A DNA stretch of 64,000 nucleotides from Nissolia schottii (lineage: Eukaryota; Streptophyta; Magnoliopsida; Fabales; Fabaceae): positions 62,001 through 126,000 of the forward strand of contig QANU01020707.1 in NCBI GenBank assembly GCA_003254905.1, in the 5' to 3' direction. Shown here piece by piece: positions 13,552-26,034 of the stretch. The notes beneath the pieces are model-generated. The model made no database searches, was not told where the DNA came from, and saw only the letters and a list, made by a program, of their open reading frames with translations. Both the position numbers and the translations under genes were made by a program. Position 1 is the stretch's first letter; each line of letters begins with the position of its first letter.

Positions 13552-14761
13552 TTAAAAATCCATTATATTCTTCCAGCAATTCTAATGCTGATGTATTATG
13601 ATTCAAATATTGTTCCTTTAATGTATATAGTGATATGCTTTCGCTTGTATTTTGCTAAATTACCTCACATTCTCACTCGATATCGGAGACTAGTTGCAGT
13701 GAACAAAGATTTTGGGTTTCAAATTTAGTAGAAGATAGTTTTGTTTGTAATTTAGAAGAAGATAGTAATAATGTAAAAGCTTGACATTAATTATGAATTG
13801 GTGGAATTTCTTATAAGCCATTAAGTTACCAACCATATCAATTCTCGAGCACCATCTTTTCGTGTGTATATATATATATATATATATNATATATAACCAA
13901 TCAAGAATTGGTATAACGATTAAAAGGTAGATCAAAGAAATTACACAAGGAAAATTGGCAGATGATAACTAATTTGTAAGAGAATACAACACCGACCCAA
14001 CTAATGTCACAATGAACTCCATTTCTTACTATTTATGCCACAATGGTAAACGTAATTTTACGACAATAAATAACATCAATGGATCAATATCCCAAGATTA
14101 AGACAAACACTTTTAATGGATATCTCTACAATAGAATTTGTCAAATTTTACTACCTAAGAATAACTTGTTGAAATAATCTGATGAAAACTCCAGACCTGC
14201 AACATTAAGAAACAGAAACGAAGTTATATGTCATGTTATATTCCTGCCGCTTGATACTTCAATTAGAAATCTTCAAACTTCACACGACAAAGTAAAATGG
14301 AAACAAAGATGCTTAGTAAATATTAACTGTTAACTATTAACTAGTTAAATTTAAAATCATCTATTGTGGTTGATTCCAATGTAAACACTATAATTTCAAT
14401 AACACCCACATTCCAGCAGTTATTTCAAGTAGTTGTTCGACGTTCAGAATGGATGACATTTGACATAGTAAATCTACTCATCACTCAGGTTGTGAACTGA
14501 ACTCAGAATCTAATACTGTATTCAGTTCATGTCCATCCATGAGTCGTGCTGAAATATCGGTCAGAATGCCTCAAACATCATCTTCAGAAAAATACATCTT
14601 TTATCAGAGAAGTCAACATATAATTCTTTTTTCATGCATTTCTTCCACTAATGAAAGATAAGAAAAGCTCAGGGGTACTTCCATAACATCAGATATACAC
14701 ATACACAAAATTAAGAACATGTTTAAACCAGACATGTGTTGAACTCTCACCTTGCTAGGCA
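13552..14761. other. Convergent intergenic region
   Basis: This is the space between the 3' ends of the transporter (+) and the Yos1-like gene (-), and it must hold both 3' UTRs. It includes an AT-dinucleotide run with one ambiguous base (13866-13896). Otherwise it is unremarkable AT-rich sequence. Confidence 0.5.
13866..13896. repeat. (TA)n microsatellite with ambiguous base
   Basis: A run of TA dinucleotides containing an N at 13888, so the true length is uncertain. Confidence 0.9.
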
Positions 14762-14995
14762 TCATCCAGAAACCAGCTTCACAATAATGAAGATGGAGTT
14801 GAGAAGTATGAGTGGAACTCTTAGGTACTGAGTTGCGTAAATAAGACCTATGATCTGGCCTTTGAAAGATTTTGTCCTGCCGCCAGAAAAATCAGATAAG
14901 CCCCATCCTCTAGGAACAAGAAAGCGGTCCTCATTGAGTATTGCCAGTGCATTTGCAAGAAGAAGGAACCCCTCAAGCAATGTCCACAAACCCAT
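14762..14995 (-). CDS. Yos1/IER3IP1-like ER-Golgi trafficking protein
   Basis: Encodes a complete 77-residue protein starting MGLWTLLEGFLLLANAL and ending IFIIVKLVSG. It matches the Yos1/IER3IP1 family, small ER/Golgi membrane proteins (about 80 residues) that work with Yip1/Yif1 in COPII vesicle transport. It has two hydrophobic segments (about residues 5-18 and 55-76) around a conserved loop, LSDFSGGRTKSFKGQIIGLIY. The start is the Met just inside an exon that begins at 14999, after a good acceptor (tgcag|g), so the whole coding region lies in one exon and an intron interrupts the 5' UTR. An in-frame Met ten codons upstream would lie inside that intron and is rejected. Confidence 0.9.
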   Translation of the reverse strand: MGLWTLLEGFLLLANALAILNEDRFLVPRGWGLSDFSGGRTKSFKGQIIGLIYATQYLRVPLILLNSIFIIVKLVSG

Positions 14996-16263
14996 TTCCC
15001 TGCATCGCAAAGAAATCCAACCCAACTTAAAAGTAGCTCCAAGTCATTTGCACAAGCCCTTTGATATGTAGTTACTATTAACAAATGACTAAGACAACTT
15101 CTATCGAAAATAAAAAAGGACAAAGACAAATCATATTAAGCTTCCCCTAAAAACGCAAGAGTTTATCAACCCTCAAGCTTGTCCGCCATCACATGAACTG
15201 CCTCAGAATAAGAGTCCTAATAAGTTCTTAACAAACAGCGGAGGCTTAATTTTAATATATCAAATCAAATAAAGTTTCCTTTACATTTTTTAAACTAAAC
15301 CATAAACAATGAATAAACTAAACCATAAGTAATGAATTACAAAAGATATGACATGTCAGAACAAAGAGTACTTGATGTTTGACAAATCACTGAAAAACTA
15401 TGTTCTGTCAGCTAAAAATGAAGATCAAGTTCATTCCAGAGCATCGACTCAAGCACATAACCGCAAGAAACATCATATAAAATCAATGTATTAGCTACTC
15501 TGACACCTCCTTCCATAAGTAAGTGGCCATTGATGCAGCTGATATTTGGAGGACAAGGAATGACTAATCGTAACCATGAAAATCAACTAGACGCACCCTA
15601 TAACTGTTTTACAAAACGCGGCCATAGATGCTAGTGGAAAAGTAATCATATACTACTGCATACTAGTTACTACCCAGTACCCATAGCACTGATAATTTCC
15701 CCAAGCTGAAGGCTGCTGAAAATCGAAATCTCACTTGCAACAACCAGAGGAACTCAAAATCAGTTGAAAACATGATAAGCCATAGATCAGAATTCTCCCA
15801 ACACAACAAATAATCTTCGATCGAATAACAGGACGGGACCATAAAGCTAAGCCACAAGTTCACAAAACAATGATGCGCTGATAGGGAAATAGTGCGGAAT
15901 CATAGATCTGGCAACAAATTCAACGATCAAAAAGCGCACGTGACCAAATAGACAAACAGAAAGGGCCAACCTAGAGCTTCGATCGAAAACGAGGGCATAG
16001 AGCTGAAGAAAAAGAATTAAAGAAGAAGAAGAAAAGATAAATGGGAAGAAAAGCGAAGATTGGAGGAGGACAGGACGTGGAGTAGGTAACCTGATAACAG
16101 AGGGAACGAGAACGGAACGGTGGGGTGGCGTTGCCGTTGCCGGTGGCGGTGGCGGCGGAAAACAGCAAGTGGTTGTGAGCCTAATGGTGAACGGTGGATC
16201 AGAGAAATCAAAACCGAGAAGATAGAGGAAACCCAATCCCACCAAAGCGCACCGTTTTGTCAA
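14996..16263 (-). other. 5' UTR intron and leader of the Yos1-like gene
   Basis: An acceptor at 15001/15000 implies an upstream noncoding exon. The probable leader lies within about 15970-16263, where the minus strand becomes pyrimidine-rich and GC-richer. Two donors are possible (cag|gttacc near 16092, tag|gttggc near 15970); neither is strong and I cannot choose between them. The rest is AT-rich intron with no element recognised. Confidence 0.45.
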
Positions 16264-17955
16264 TCATTTCATCTCTTTTTCTTTCCCTCTTGTTTTAGGT
16301 TGTGTTTCAACTTATTTGAGGGAAAAATAATAACTTTTTTTACTAGATTAAAAAAAAAAAAAACCTATTTTCAAATTTAAAATTGAGCTTGTTATGTTCC
16401 TGCCCCTGCTCTCTCTGCTGCGGGCGTCCCCTCCGAGGGTCTATCTGCACTATTCCTCCCCACTAAAAAGAGCTACTGAGAACTAAACAAAAATGGAGGC
16501 CAGGGCAATTGACCTTCGCTAATCTCTATCCGCAACCCAAAGAAGTCTTTCGACTTGATTCATAGATTGAATCAATGATAGATAGAAAAAAGATGTAATA
16601 ATTAATAATATATTCATTTTATATAGGTAAGCTTGACAAGCTACCCTTCCTCTTGATTATGACGGTCAAACGGACTCATTCGGTTCGTTTAGGTTCACAG
16701 GCCTAAATAGGTTAGGTCAAAAATATGTTTATTTTTAAGGTTTGGTTTATTTATAGTCAGTCCATGAGTCTAAATGGGCGCCCCACCAATCCGTTTATTT
16801 TTTTAAAATAATAAAAGAAATTAAAAAAAATAAATAATTCAAAAAATTCAAAAAATTATTAAAAAATTATTAAAAAAAATTCACGGGTTCACGGGTTAGC
16901 CCGCGGGCTGGGCCTAAATGGATTGGGCTTAAACGGGCTAGTCTAATTTTTTTTCAAATTTTTGCGGACCTATTTTTTACATGTAAAGTCCGCCCATTTA
17001 ACAGGGTAAACGGGCCAAGTCCACGGGTCGGGCTCATTTTAACAATCCTACTCTTGATCTTAGGTGCGAAAAGAAAGATCTCTTTTTTATGACTTCCACT
17101 TATTATGTTTTCAACTTTTTTTTTAAAATTTTATAACAAAATTTAACTTTTTAATCACTTCTTTTAAATTAACTTAAACAAATGCACCCTTAATCAAAGT
17201 GATCACTTCATATTTAGGTTAAGTTTGATAAAATTTGGAATTACACAAGTAAAGACGCATTTGTTTCACTTTTAAAAAATAATTTTATAAATTAATCTTT
17301 GAAAGAATTATTTTAAAATAAATTTGTAACATTGATAAATACAAAAAAAAAAAAAAAAATAAGTGTAATTTTATTCAATAGATTAATGTAATTTTCCTTT
17401 TGGAACTTCACTCCTTAAACATATAAACCAATATTTGTAGCATATAAAGTTGTGTTAACAAAGAAAAATAAACTTTTAAAATAATTCACATAATTTAATA
17501 CATGATGAAGCATATATCTAAAAATAGTTAAAAATAAAAGTCTATTCAGTAATTTCTCATTAAACCACACCAATAGGCTTAAGATTGCACTCAAGTAATC
17601 AAATAAAATCTAACATTTGCAAGGAAAAACGAAAATCAAACATTCCTTTGCAAAACTTAAATTAATGTCATATCAAAATTTACAGCTTAACTAATGTTAC
17701 ATTCAAACTATCTTAAAATTGAATCGCAATTCAAAACATGACTTTGATACTTAATATCACAACTACTAACTAGCCTGTTCCATCTACTCTAATATACAAA
17801 TTCAAAGCAAGTAGAGCAATTGGCTTTTCTACAACTCAAATCACCAAATAGCCTTGCATATTTACATGCATATGAATTAGATGTGTTTCATCATCATATA
17901 ATAATGGCTCAACACCTTTGACTAAGAAGTCACATGCCATCACTTATCTCCATCA
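16264..17955. other. Intergenic region with a degenerate repeat
   Basis: Between the divergent promoter side of the Yos1-like gene and the 3' end of the O-fucosyltransferase gene. No gene is recognised. The repeat at about 16640-17050 is listed separately; the rest is AT-rich. Confidence 0.5.
16640..17050. repeat. Repeat with gggcc/ggcccg phrases, possibly non-autonomous hAT-like
   Basis: Dense short phrases such as acgggttagcccgcgggctg and aacgggccaagtccacgggt recur around an AT-rich core. Such sequence is common in non-autonomous hAT-like elements of plants. No terminal repeats could be fixed, so the family is only a guess. Confidence 0.35.
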
Positions 17956-20900
17956 TCATAACGTGGACTTCTCACAAATGCAACCTGGATAAGGGTTTGC
18001 ATAGAAGTTCTCTTCCAATTTTGGGTGTCGTCTAACCTTTCTAGGATGTGGTGCTCCAATTTTGTCTGCATGTATGCTCTTAACCTTTGATGAGAAATCT
18101 TCCCAAGAAATCAAATCACTGTCCAATTGATCGATCAGCCTCACAAACCTTTGCCTACAACATATTAAGGTCCAAAATTAGAAACAACAGATTTGAAGTA
18201 AAATAATTACACATATATCTACTACAATAGAGCTTGCATGTTGATTAATAAATGTCAAGAATTATTTCTCTCAAAAACTTAAATTTGGAGCTTTGACAAT
18301 AGTTAAAAGTAAATGTAAGCAAAGATCAAACTCTAAACCATTTGATCATAGAAGTTTTGATGTCATGCAATAATCATTTTTTCCCAAAGCTTAAAAAGTT
18401 TGTTTGGTTTGTGTTACAATTTTCTATTTCCATTCTATTTATTGTTTTTCAGGATTTTGTTAATGCAATAGTGAAGACAAGAAAATTATGTTAGGAATGG
18501 ACAATAGTTAGAAATGGGATCTGACAAGAATTGAATTCTAGGTCATTTGGTCATAAAAGCTCTAATACTAAGTCAAGAATCATATCTGTCAAAATCTTAA
18601 ACTTATGTGGGTAAATGCAAATGAATGGTTATATATCTTAACAATAGAATCCTTACTTGTCTGGCGAAATTGTTTTTCGAAACCCTTCGAATGATCGATG
18701 ACCTCGGGCCGCCTTAGCCATATTCCCATCATAGCTGTAAACAAAAACATCACTTTCTATTGCTATGATGTAATCCAAAGCAGCAAGTTGGTTATGGTGG
18801 CCTTCAAAGGGTTCCAACTCTTCTCTTGTGGCCAAAGTGTAGTGTGAGAACACATTAGGGTACTTGCTTTGAAGCGGTTTGATTCCCTCTGAGCCATAAA
18901 TCTCCCCTGCAACTATGTAAATCTTTGTGTCAAGTGGGAAACCAAGAGCTTCAAGGAAGACAGAAACCTCTCTAGGGGTCATAGGGCAACTCCCCCTTAG
19001 GCGCCTTGATTTGCTATCAATCTCTTTGGCCTTCCAATGTTTCACTTGATATCTCATTTGCCTAAGCTCTTCGGCTTCTTCTTTTGTTAGGTTGTGGTTG
19101 CATCCTGTGAAAGCAAGCATGTCCTTTTCATATCTGCAACATGGTCATGTGCTTGTAAGAAAAAAAGGGTTAGACAATAAGAGTTGTGATTGTGAAGTCC
19201 CTTGATCAGTAAAAATAAACAAGGAATAAGCAAGGAATATAACGCAGGAAAAATATATTGTATTACCGAGGGTTGTGATTTGATACAATGACAAGTGCAT
19301 ATAAATAGGTTAAGAAACAAAATCAGAACATAAATCGGAAGTAGTTAAATTAAATAAACATTATATCAATTAAAATAAATCAGAGACATGGTGATATTCT
19401 TAAAAGTGTTATTTTAACTCATTATTTGGAGGACATTGTGTTGACTCACAATTCATATAACAATAGATGAGATTTCAATAAGTGTGAGTTCCATCTAAAT
19501 CTCAGCCAATGATAAATGAATTGTGAATCAACACAATGTCCTACAAATAATATTTCTATAAACAATATAATATCTCATTAAAAAGAACCTTGTTAAGTAT
19601 AGTATGCAAACTATATTTTAATTTTTTTTAATTAACTAGCTAAATCATGTTAGCCAGAATTTCATTTTCTAGAATAGACCCCATTGGATTGCAACAAGCC
19701 CACGTGCACAATTTCAAGTTGCAACTATCAAATTTCACATTGCAAAATCTGCAATGCGCATTGCGAGAGCCACAGTACCAACAATCACAACAACCACATT
19801 GGCTGATACAATGACAATTTAAAACACCGCCCCTTTTGGTTTACCTCCTTACACCTTAACGAATTCTAGCGACAATTCCCACAAATAATTACAACTTAGT
19901 AGCTTTGATTTCGTAAGAGAATTGAAGCTACCTTAAATGGAGAGCAATGTAGTGAGTGTTGTTGCTTCTAAGTCTATTTACCAACTTCATTCCAAGCTCT
20001 TCAATTGGGACTGCGAACCTAAGGCCACCATACATGGCACGACAGCGCACTCTTTGAATTGAAGTGGGGAGACCATTATTGACCATGCGAGAATCCGTAT
20101 GTGTAAATTTGATCACTTGGTTTTTCCTCAATAATTGCAACATCTCCCCCTTGTAGTAACTGGCCTACATGTTTCAAATCAACCACATAATGTTAGATTC
20201 AAGACCAAAACAGCCCATCCAATTCATAATATTTGCCACTTAACAAAATTGATATATTGAATCCGGTCAACAAATTGACGAGACACAATAATTTAAGAAT
20301 ATATTAATTTTATCAAGTGATAGATATTAAGAACCGAATCAAGCAATTTGTATAAATAATTAGAGGTGAGTCATTGCCTTGGACCAAGAAACGGGGGCTT
20401 TCAGAATCGGTGTGATTGTGGCAAAATCTGGTGGTAGAGACTCCACTATCCGAACATCATCTTTTAAAATTTCAATGAAGTTCTTCCAATTAAAAATTTC
20501 TTTAAAATCACTGAGACAAAAAGAAAAAAGAATCAGAGCACTATATGTGAAATCAGAGGGGCTTATTTGTTTGAAAACACATTTATACACAGATGTGTTT
20601 AGTATAAGAGACAAGATAGAGGGATAGAGACACGGGAAAAAGTGACGAAGAAAATTCTTGTCCCTCTAAATTCCAATTTTGTGTCTCCTCACACACAAAA
20701 AAAATTGTTTCCTTTGTTTCAACTTCAGCGAGATACAAAACATACAAAAATTTTCTGTTCTCGTATCTCTCTTATTTGTCTTATTCTTGGTACTGAACGT
20801 AGTTTGTGATGCATGTAGTCCAAACCTAGGATCTGTCCAAAATGAATGATGATCTAATGTTGGTAAAACCATAATGGCCTTCATTATTTTGGCTATAGCG

Positions 20901-22127
20901 ACCATGTCACTTATCTGCAGTGTGATGGAGAATTTATTTATCATCTCATGATCAATTGAAGGAAGCAAAAAGACATGAAAAAAAATATTAATGAGAATGT
21001 ATAAGCAAATTAATTGCATACTCCAGTTTTCATTTGATTTAATCCTCCATTGGCATGAACCAAAATGTAGCCATTTGTGTAGTTTCCTTTACCTGTGGAA
21101 TAATTTTATTTATTTTTTTAGCAAATTATAAAGTTGGCATAGTGAGAATAATTATACTAATTTTAATTATAAAACTTCGAAAATAAAGAGAAATGTAGAC
21201 CATGTTTTATACTCTTTGGTCGAGTCATGCATTTGCAGTAGTTGTCACTCTTGGGATGCTTCCAAATTTCGAGAGTCTAACTAACAAATATCAAACAAAA
21301 ACTGGCATCACAATTTAGATGAAACATAGCAAATGATATGAAGATTCATCACATTTGTGAATAACAAAATGGACACACTAAAGGTTCAAATAGACTACCT
21401 TTCGTACAAATTTTATGTAACACACATTTTTCTTAAATATTTTTCTTGTGGAGTAAACCACTACTTTGCCACTTAAAATAGGCTATATTTCTTTTAACAA
21501 ATGTGCACATGTAGATAAAACAACAAATAATGTGTTAGCTAAACACATTCATTAGGTAGCATTTGGTTTTTGATAGAGGGAACATAAATATGTTTAAAAA
21601 TAAAAAGCTTAAAATGATCTTTGGTTTGTTGTACTTTTAAAGTTAATTATTATATTTCTTAAAAGAAGAAGGAATGAGAAGACACATCTCCAAAATAATT
21701 TTTAAATTAATTTATGTACTAAAAAATGAGAGACATGTCTCTACTGTTTCACTACCTCTGTTCTTTCTATTTCTTAGCAGAAAACAAATGCTACGTTAAT
21801 GATTATACTATGACATATATCTAAACATAATGTAAACATTTTATGTACCGAGCTCGTGTTCGGTGAATATGTGTCTTCAACAACATTTGCATGTATTACA
21901 GGATTCACAACCAGGTCATCAGAAAACATGTGCAACAACACAAATTTGGCAAGAGCACACATGAACACAAGAACCATTAAGCCCCAAAACATGTGATGCC
22001 CTAGCCTAAGCTGAAATAGCTTATGCCAATGTCGAATTTTTCGACGCATGCATGACACGCCGTTCATGCCACGTGACATCAATCCGTATCGTTCTTCTGG
22101 TCCCTCTAAAAGACCCCTTCTTGCCAT
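17956..22127 (-). CDS. O-fucosyltransferase family protein (type II Golgi membrane protein)
   Basis: Eight exons on the minus strand: 22127-21849, 21276-21201, 21092-21022, 20914-20826, 20510-20378, 20164-19932, 19133-18657 and 18154-17956. They encode 518 residues and all phases close. A short cytosolic N-terminus is followed by one membrane anchor (about residues 47-68, [20 protein letters not shown]). Then comes the plant GDP-fucose O-fucosyltransferase-like domain: NGGLNQ near 134-139, the HLRYEKD motif near 292-298 (the H-x-R that contacts GDP-fucose in relatives), then [23 protein letters not shown] and a C-terminal PGCICEK. Such proteins act in the Golgi on glycoproteins or cell-wall polysaccharides; the exact acceptor cannot be read from sequence. 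Intron 5 is GC-AG (aag|gcaatg ... tgtag|gcc), which is needed to keep the conserved WSKASYY in frame. Intron 6 holds a foldback element. Confidence 0.9.
19421..19551. repeat. Foldback element in O-fucosyltransferase intron 6
   Basis: The left arm (attatttggaggacattgtg, from 19421) pairs with the reverse complement of the right arm ending at 19551. The pairing runs for over 50 bases with few mismatches (shared 'acattgtgttga', 'cacaattcat', 'tgagattt'). It is a clear MITE-like hairpin inside the intron 19134-19931. Confidence 0.75.
20597..20799. repeat. Probable foldback element in O-fucosyltransferase intron 4
   Basis: The left end (gtttagtataagagacaaga) resembles the reverse complement of the right end (gttcagtaccaagaataaga) and continues with purine-rich 'tagagggatagagac' versus 'taagagagatacgaga'. 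It fits an eroded MITE hairpin within intron 20511-20825. The ends are approximate. Confidence 0.4.
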
Positions 22128-22572
22128 GAATTAGAGAATTATGGTCAATGAATGAAACGAGGAGAAAATAGTGAGAAAATGGTTATCAGAAGCCAACCAT
22201 TGAGTGTTCAAAGGTTGGTGTTGCGAGGAGGACTTAATTTGCATTCTTCTTTTTGTCTTTGGTGAGGCTTTTGTGTAGTTAAACCATGAGTCTATGTGCC
22301 GTGAGAGCGGAATATGAGGCGATACACTCTCTCTATTTCAGATGTTTTTAGTTTGTTTGCTATAATGAGTCTGTTGTTTATTTATTTTTAAATATAACGC
22401 ATGCCACTTGCTACATGTGGCTAGCTATTTCATGTTTGCATTTGATAGCAACATGCTATATCACGAAAATCAAGTTCTTAAAAAATAGTTTCTTCGTATA
22501 TACATCACTACAAAAAAAAAAGTACATGTAAATGAAATGCATATGCATGAAAAGAAAAGAAAATTGATAACC

Positions 22573-22630
<58 letters not shown>

Positions 22631-22689
22631 TAATAATAAAGCCAATTACAATCTCCTCACTTTGTCCAAATCATTAATAATTTTCAACA
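22128..22689. other. Upstream region of the O-fucosyltransferase gene
   Basis: The promoter and leader of the minus-strand gene must lie here. No TATA box is called. The right half is a long AAT/ATT trinucleotide palindrome listed separately. Confidence 0.5.
22575..22639. repeat. (AAT)n-(ATT)n palindromic microsatellite
   Basis: About 30 bases of AAT repeats switch directly to about 30 bases of ATT repeats, so the tract can form a near-perfect hairpin. It lies just outside the left end of the pararetrovirus fossil. Confidence 0.9.
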
Positions 22690-24760
22690 GAAAATAGAAC
22701 AAGAAATTTGCTATTTAAATCTTACCGCCTTTTGGCATCGCAAAAAATATGAAGTATCATTACCATATATAGAAGGCTTTAATGAGAAATATATTCCTAC
22801 TAAAGCAAGACCAATACAAATGAACGCAGAATATATTCAATATTGTAAAAAGGAGCTTCAAGAACTTCAAGAATATTTAGATAAAGGATTAATCCGCCAT
22901 TCCAAATCTACATGGGGTTGTGCTGAATTTTATGTTATGAATGCTTCCGAACAGGAGAGAGGCACTCCACAATTGGTTATTAATTATAAGCGTCTCAATA
23001 AAGTTTTAAAATGGATTCGATATCTTTTATCGAATAAAAACCATTTAATTAAGCAGTTACATAATGCAAATCTATTCTTAAAATTTGACATGAAATTCAG
23101 ATATTATCAGATTTCGGTCCGGGAAGAGGATAGATATAAAACAACATTTGTAGTCCCTTTTGGTCACTACGAATGGAATGTAATGCCTCAAGGATTAAAA
23201 AATGCACCAAGCGAGTTTCAAAACATCATGAATGACATATATATATATATATATATATATNNNNNTATATATATATATATATAACCCCTATATGGATTTC
23301 ACCATTGTCTACTTAGACGATGTATTAGTATTTTCAAAAGGGATAAATCAACATGTTTGACATTTAGAAAAGTTTATAAAAATTATTAAACAAAATGGTT
23401 TGGTAGTTTTTGCAAAAAAGATAAAGATCTTCCAAAATAAAGTCCGATTCTTAGGATATGAAATTTATCAGGGAACCATTATCCCGATCCAAAGGTCATT
23501 AGAATTTACCTCAAAATTTCTAGACGAAATTAGAGATAAAAATCAATTATAGAGGTTCTTGGTGTGTCTTAACTATATAGCAGACTTTATCCCCAGGGCT
23601 AGATCACAAGGAATTTTGAACATAAAATTGAAAAATCATTATAAAAATCATTACACAGCGGAAAAAATGTAAGTAAATATTAATCTAGAGCAAGATAAGA
23701 AGCATAAAAACCGAAGAAAACTTACAAAGAGTTTTGAACAAGAGAATGTTTTTATATTCCTAAAAGCATTTTTGATACAAGGGATTTTCTTCTGATTTTT
23801 TGCTCTATCGAACAAGGTCGAAGGGCTCCCAATTTATAGAGAAGTCGGGAGGTCTCTAAGACAAGTCATCAGGCATCATGATTACATTATTGAAAAAGTA
23901 AAGTATTTGAACAGTATAATAGTACAATAATTGAACTAGCTTTACGTCACTTCATCTTTAAACGATTCCGCGTGCTTGGATGATGTGCTGTTTGTACAGT
24001 TTTTTGTCAGTTGCCTAAACTTTTGATTGGAGCTTTATTCCAAGATTCCAAAGCAGTCATCTTCGTTATCTTGGAGGTAGTTGGATGAGCTGGAAGCCTC
24101 GTCATCTTCTGATTGCTTTAGTGCCTGCAATTGCTTTAACTTTTCTTGAAACTCTGCTTCGGTAGTAGCAGCTGCAAGGGCGGCCATAACTTGGGCCTTT
24201 TCTGCTAAGAATAATGATTCTTTTTCTTTTTGAATTGGTTGACTAATAGTCTTGCCTTGGGTACTCAGTTTGATCCATTCTCGTGTTTTTTCTGTGTTGA
24301 TCAAATTAATATTGAGTTTGTTCCACCATTTTATATTGATCTAACTAAGAAGTGTAGATCAAACTGCTCGGTGAACTTTGCCGAGGAATAATGCCACGAC
24401 ATAATCCATGTCATTGCCAGACTAGCTACAAATGATATTAATTAATAACCTTCTACAAAAGTGGTGTTATCTTTGAAATATAGGTAACTATTTTGAACTT
24501 CTCCTGGGAAGATGTTAGTGGTAGGTACCAAATCGTGAAACCACTTAATGAACTATTTGGGGAATTTCAGGGATATTCCCTTCTTGAACCATAAGAACCA
24601 TGATTGTTGGTAAGGTTTATAATAAAAGGTGTGGTACCGGGCGTCTATATAATCTTGATAAGAAAATTGTTGTAGATTGAATTGCCTGGAAAAGGATTTA
24701 GGTTTAAATAGTTCTTGGTTCCAATCTTGAACATGTAAGATTTTAAGTATCTTGACCTTT
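22690..24760. mobile_element. Endogenous pararetrovirus (Caulimoviridae) fossil, rearranged
   Basis: The plus-strand part (about 22690-23640) encodes caulimovirid-type reverse transcriptase sequence (phrases VVPFGHYEWNVMP, LKNAPSEFQ and a YLDD active-site block) and the start of the following domain. A second part (about 24035-24720) reads on the minus strand and resembles the upstream polyprotein region of plant pararetroviruses, including a Glu/Lys/Gln-rich segment; this assignment is weaker. The two parts point in opposite directions, so the copy is rearranged. It is incomplete, broken many times over and looks old. Confidence 0.7.
23236..23282. repeat. (TA)n microsatellite with a five-base assembly gap
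   Basis: An AT-dinucleotide tract with five N at 23261-23265; its real length is unknown. Confidence 0.9.
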
Positions 24761-24801
24761 GAGTGTACAATGTTACATTGATCTTTCTTATGAGTTATTT
24801 C

Positions 24802-24881
24802 GAATTATGGATTATGGATTAAGTAACTGAGTTTTGAATTATGTTGATATTTTGAATTATGGATTAAGTAATTGAGTTTTG
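24802..24881. repeat. Local duplication (about 28-34 bp unit)
   Basis: The phrase 'gaattatggattaagtaa(c/t)tgagttttg' appears twice, at about 24802-24836 and 24854-24881. Confidence 0.7.
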
Positions 24882-24999
24882 CAAAGAAAAGAATTCAAAT
24901 GCCTTAATTGAGTTTTTTCAATGAATACAAAAGTGCTGAGTGACTTATGTAAAGATCATACAATTCCTTAATTAGGCAACTATTGAGTAGAATTTAAGG

Positions 25000-25171
25000 T
25001 TGTCTGCCCGATATCCAAGGCCTCGCTTGACTAATCCGGGTCGACCAGTCGCGCACTTGGCTATGGCGGGTGAGTCTCCCAACGGGGATAACTACGTGCA
25101 CAAGGTCTCGAACTCGGGACCTTGTTTAAGCGATACCAAGCCGCTTACCACTTGAACCAACCCCTGTTGGT
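25000..25171 (-). mobile_element. tRNA-derived SINE, minus strand
   Basis: Read on the minus strand it starts with a tRNA-like head. Box A (TGGTTCAAGTG) is at 25159-25149 and box B (GTTCGAGAC) at 25113-25105, both fitting Pol III consensus. It is flanked by an imperfect direct repeat of about 22 bases (aactattga(g/a)tagaattt-aagg) at 24978-24999 and 25172-25194. It is about 170 bp and more GC-rich than its surroundings; the family differs from the SINE at 10820. Confidence 0.8.
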
Positions 25172-25867
25172 AACTATTGAATAGAATTTGAAGGGGTGTG
25201 ATGCAATTACATTGAATAAAGTGAAACATTGTGGTGAACTACATTGAATGAATGTGGATGATGTGTGTTTCTAAATCAATAGTTACACTGTGATGTGCCA
25301 AACGTTGAATAGTATAAGAATGTATATAGCGTATTGCTTATACTATATTATCATATCTTATACTATCCAACCTAATACTATCAGATTTTATCCTATACGA
25401 TGTACCAAATAAGATCTTAATTTACATTTTAAAAAGATTGTAGATATAAAACTATTTTTGGATGTGCATCATGGGTAAGTGAAGAGGCAAAACTGCTTAT
25501 GAGTATTTTTGGTATAGTAAAATTTTGATACCAAAAACATTTATTCTTTCCTATTCCCTTTATTAGGGAAATGACTTTGATGCATCAAAAATATTTGGTT
25601 GATTCATCGGATGTGTCTAGTATGGACCACATATGGTTCCAACTTGTAATATAACGTGACAAGCTTGGATAGTCGATTATGTCAGGCTTTGACGCATCTT
25701 CTAAAACATTTACTACCCATTATTAATAAGTCATTAGTAAATGCTCTTTACTAAAAATAAAAAATTACAAATGTGCGTCTATTATTTATCTTTTATTATA
25801 TAAAACCTCAAGTTCGAAGTGTCAAAATCCATCGCTCTTATATATGTTTAATATCATTTCTATTTTG

Positions 25868-26034
25868 GATATTAATGACTTCATATCATTTTGTATCATG
25901 TAATTCAATATCAACACAATGCAAAATAAATAAATAACATATCTATAGTTATAATGATTTCGTATCAAGTAATTTAATATCAATACAATGCCAAAAAAAT
26001 TAAAATAAAATGTATCCACAGTTATAATAATAAT
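25868..26034. repeat. Tandem duplication of about 85 bp
   Basis: Two adjacent diverged copies share 'gtatca(t/a)gtaatt(c/t)aatatcaa(c/t)acaatgc' and end in 'agttataat'. Copy boundaries are about 25868-25953 and 25954-26034. Confidence 0.6.

Noticed and set aside
15847-16263. A 138-codon minus-strand open frame beginning MTKRCALVGLGF
   Set aside because: It falls in the probable leader and 5' intron of the Yos1-like gene, with Pro/Ser/Phe-rich composition typical of a pyrimidine-rich UTR.
20666-21019. A 117-codon minus-strand open frame reading through exon 4 of the O-fucosyltransferase gene
   Set aside because: Only the central 29 codons are real exon; the rest is intron on both sides, as the flanking splice sites and family alignment show.
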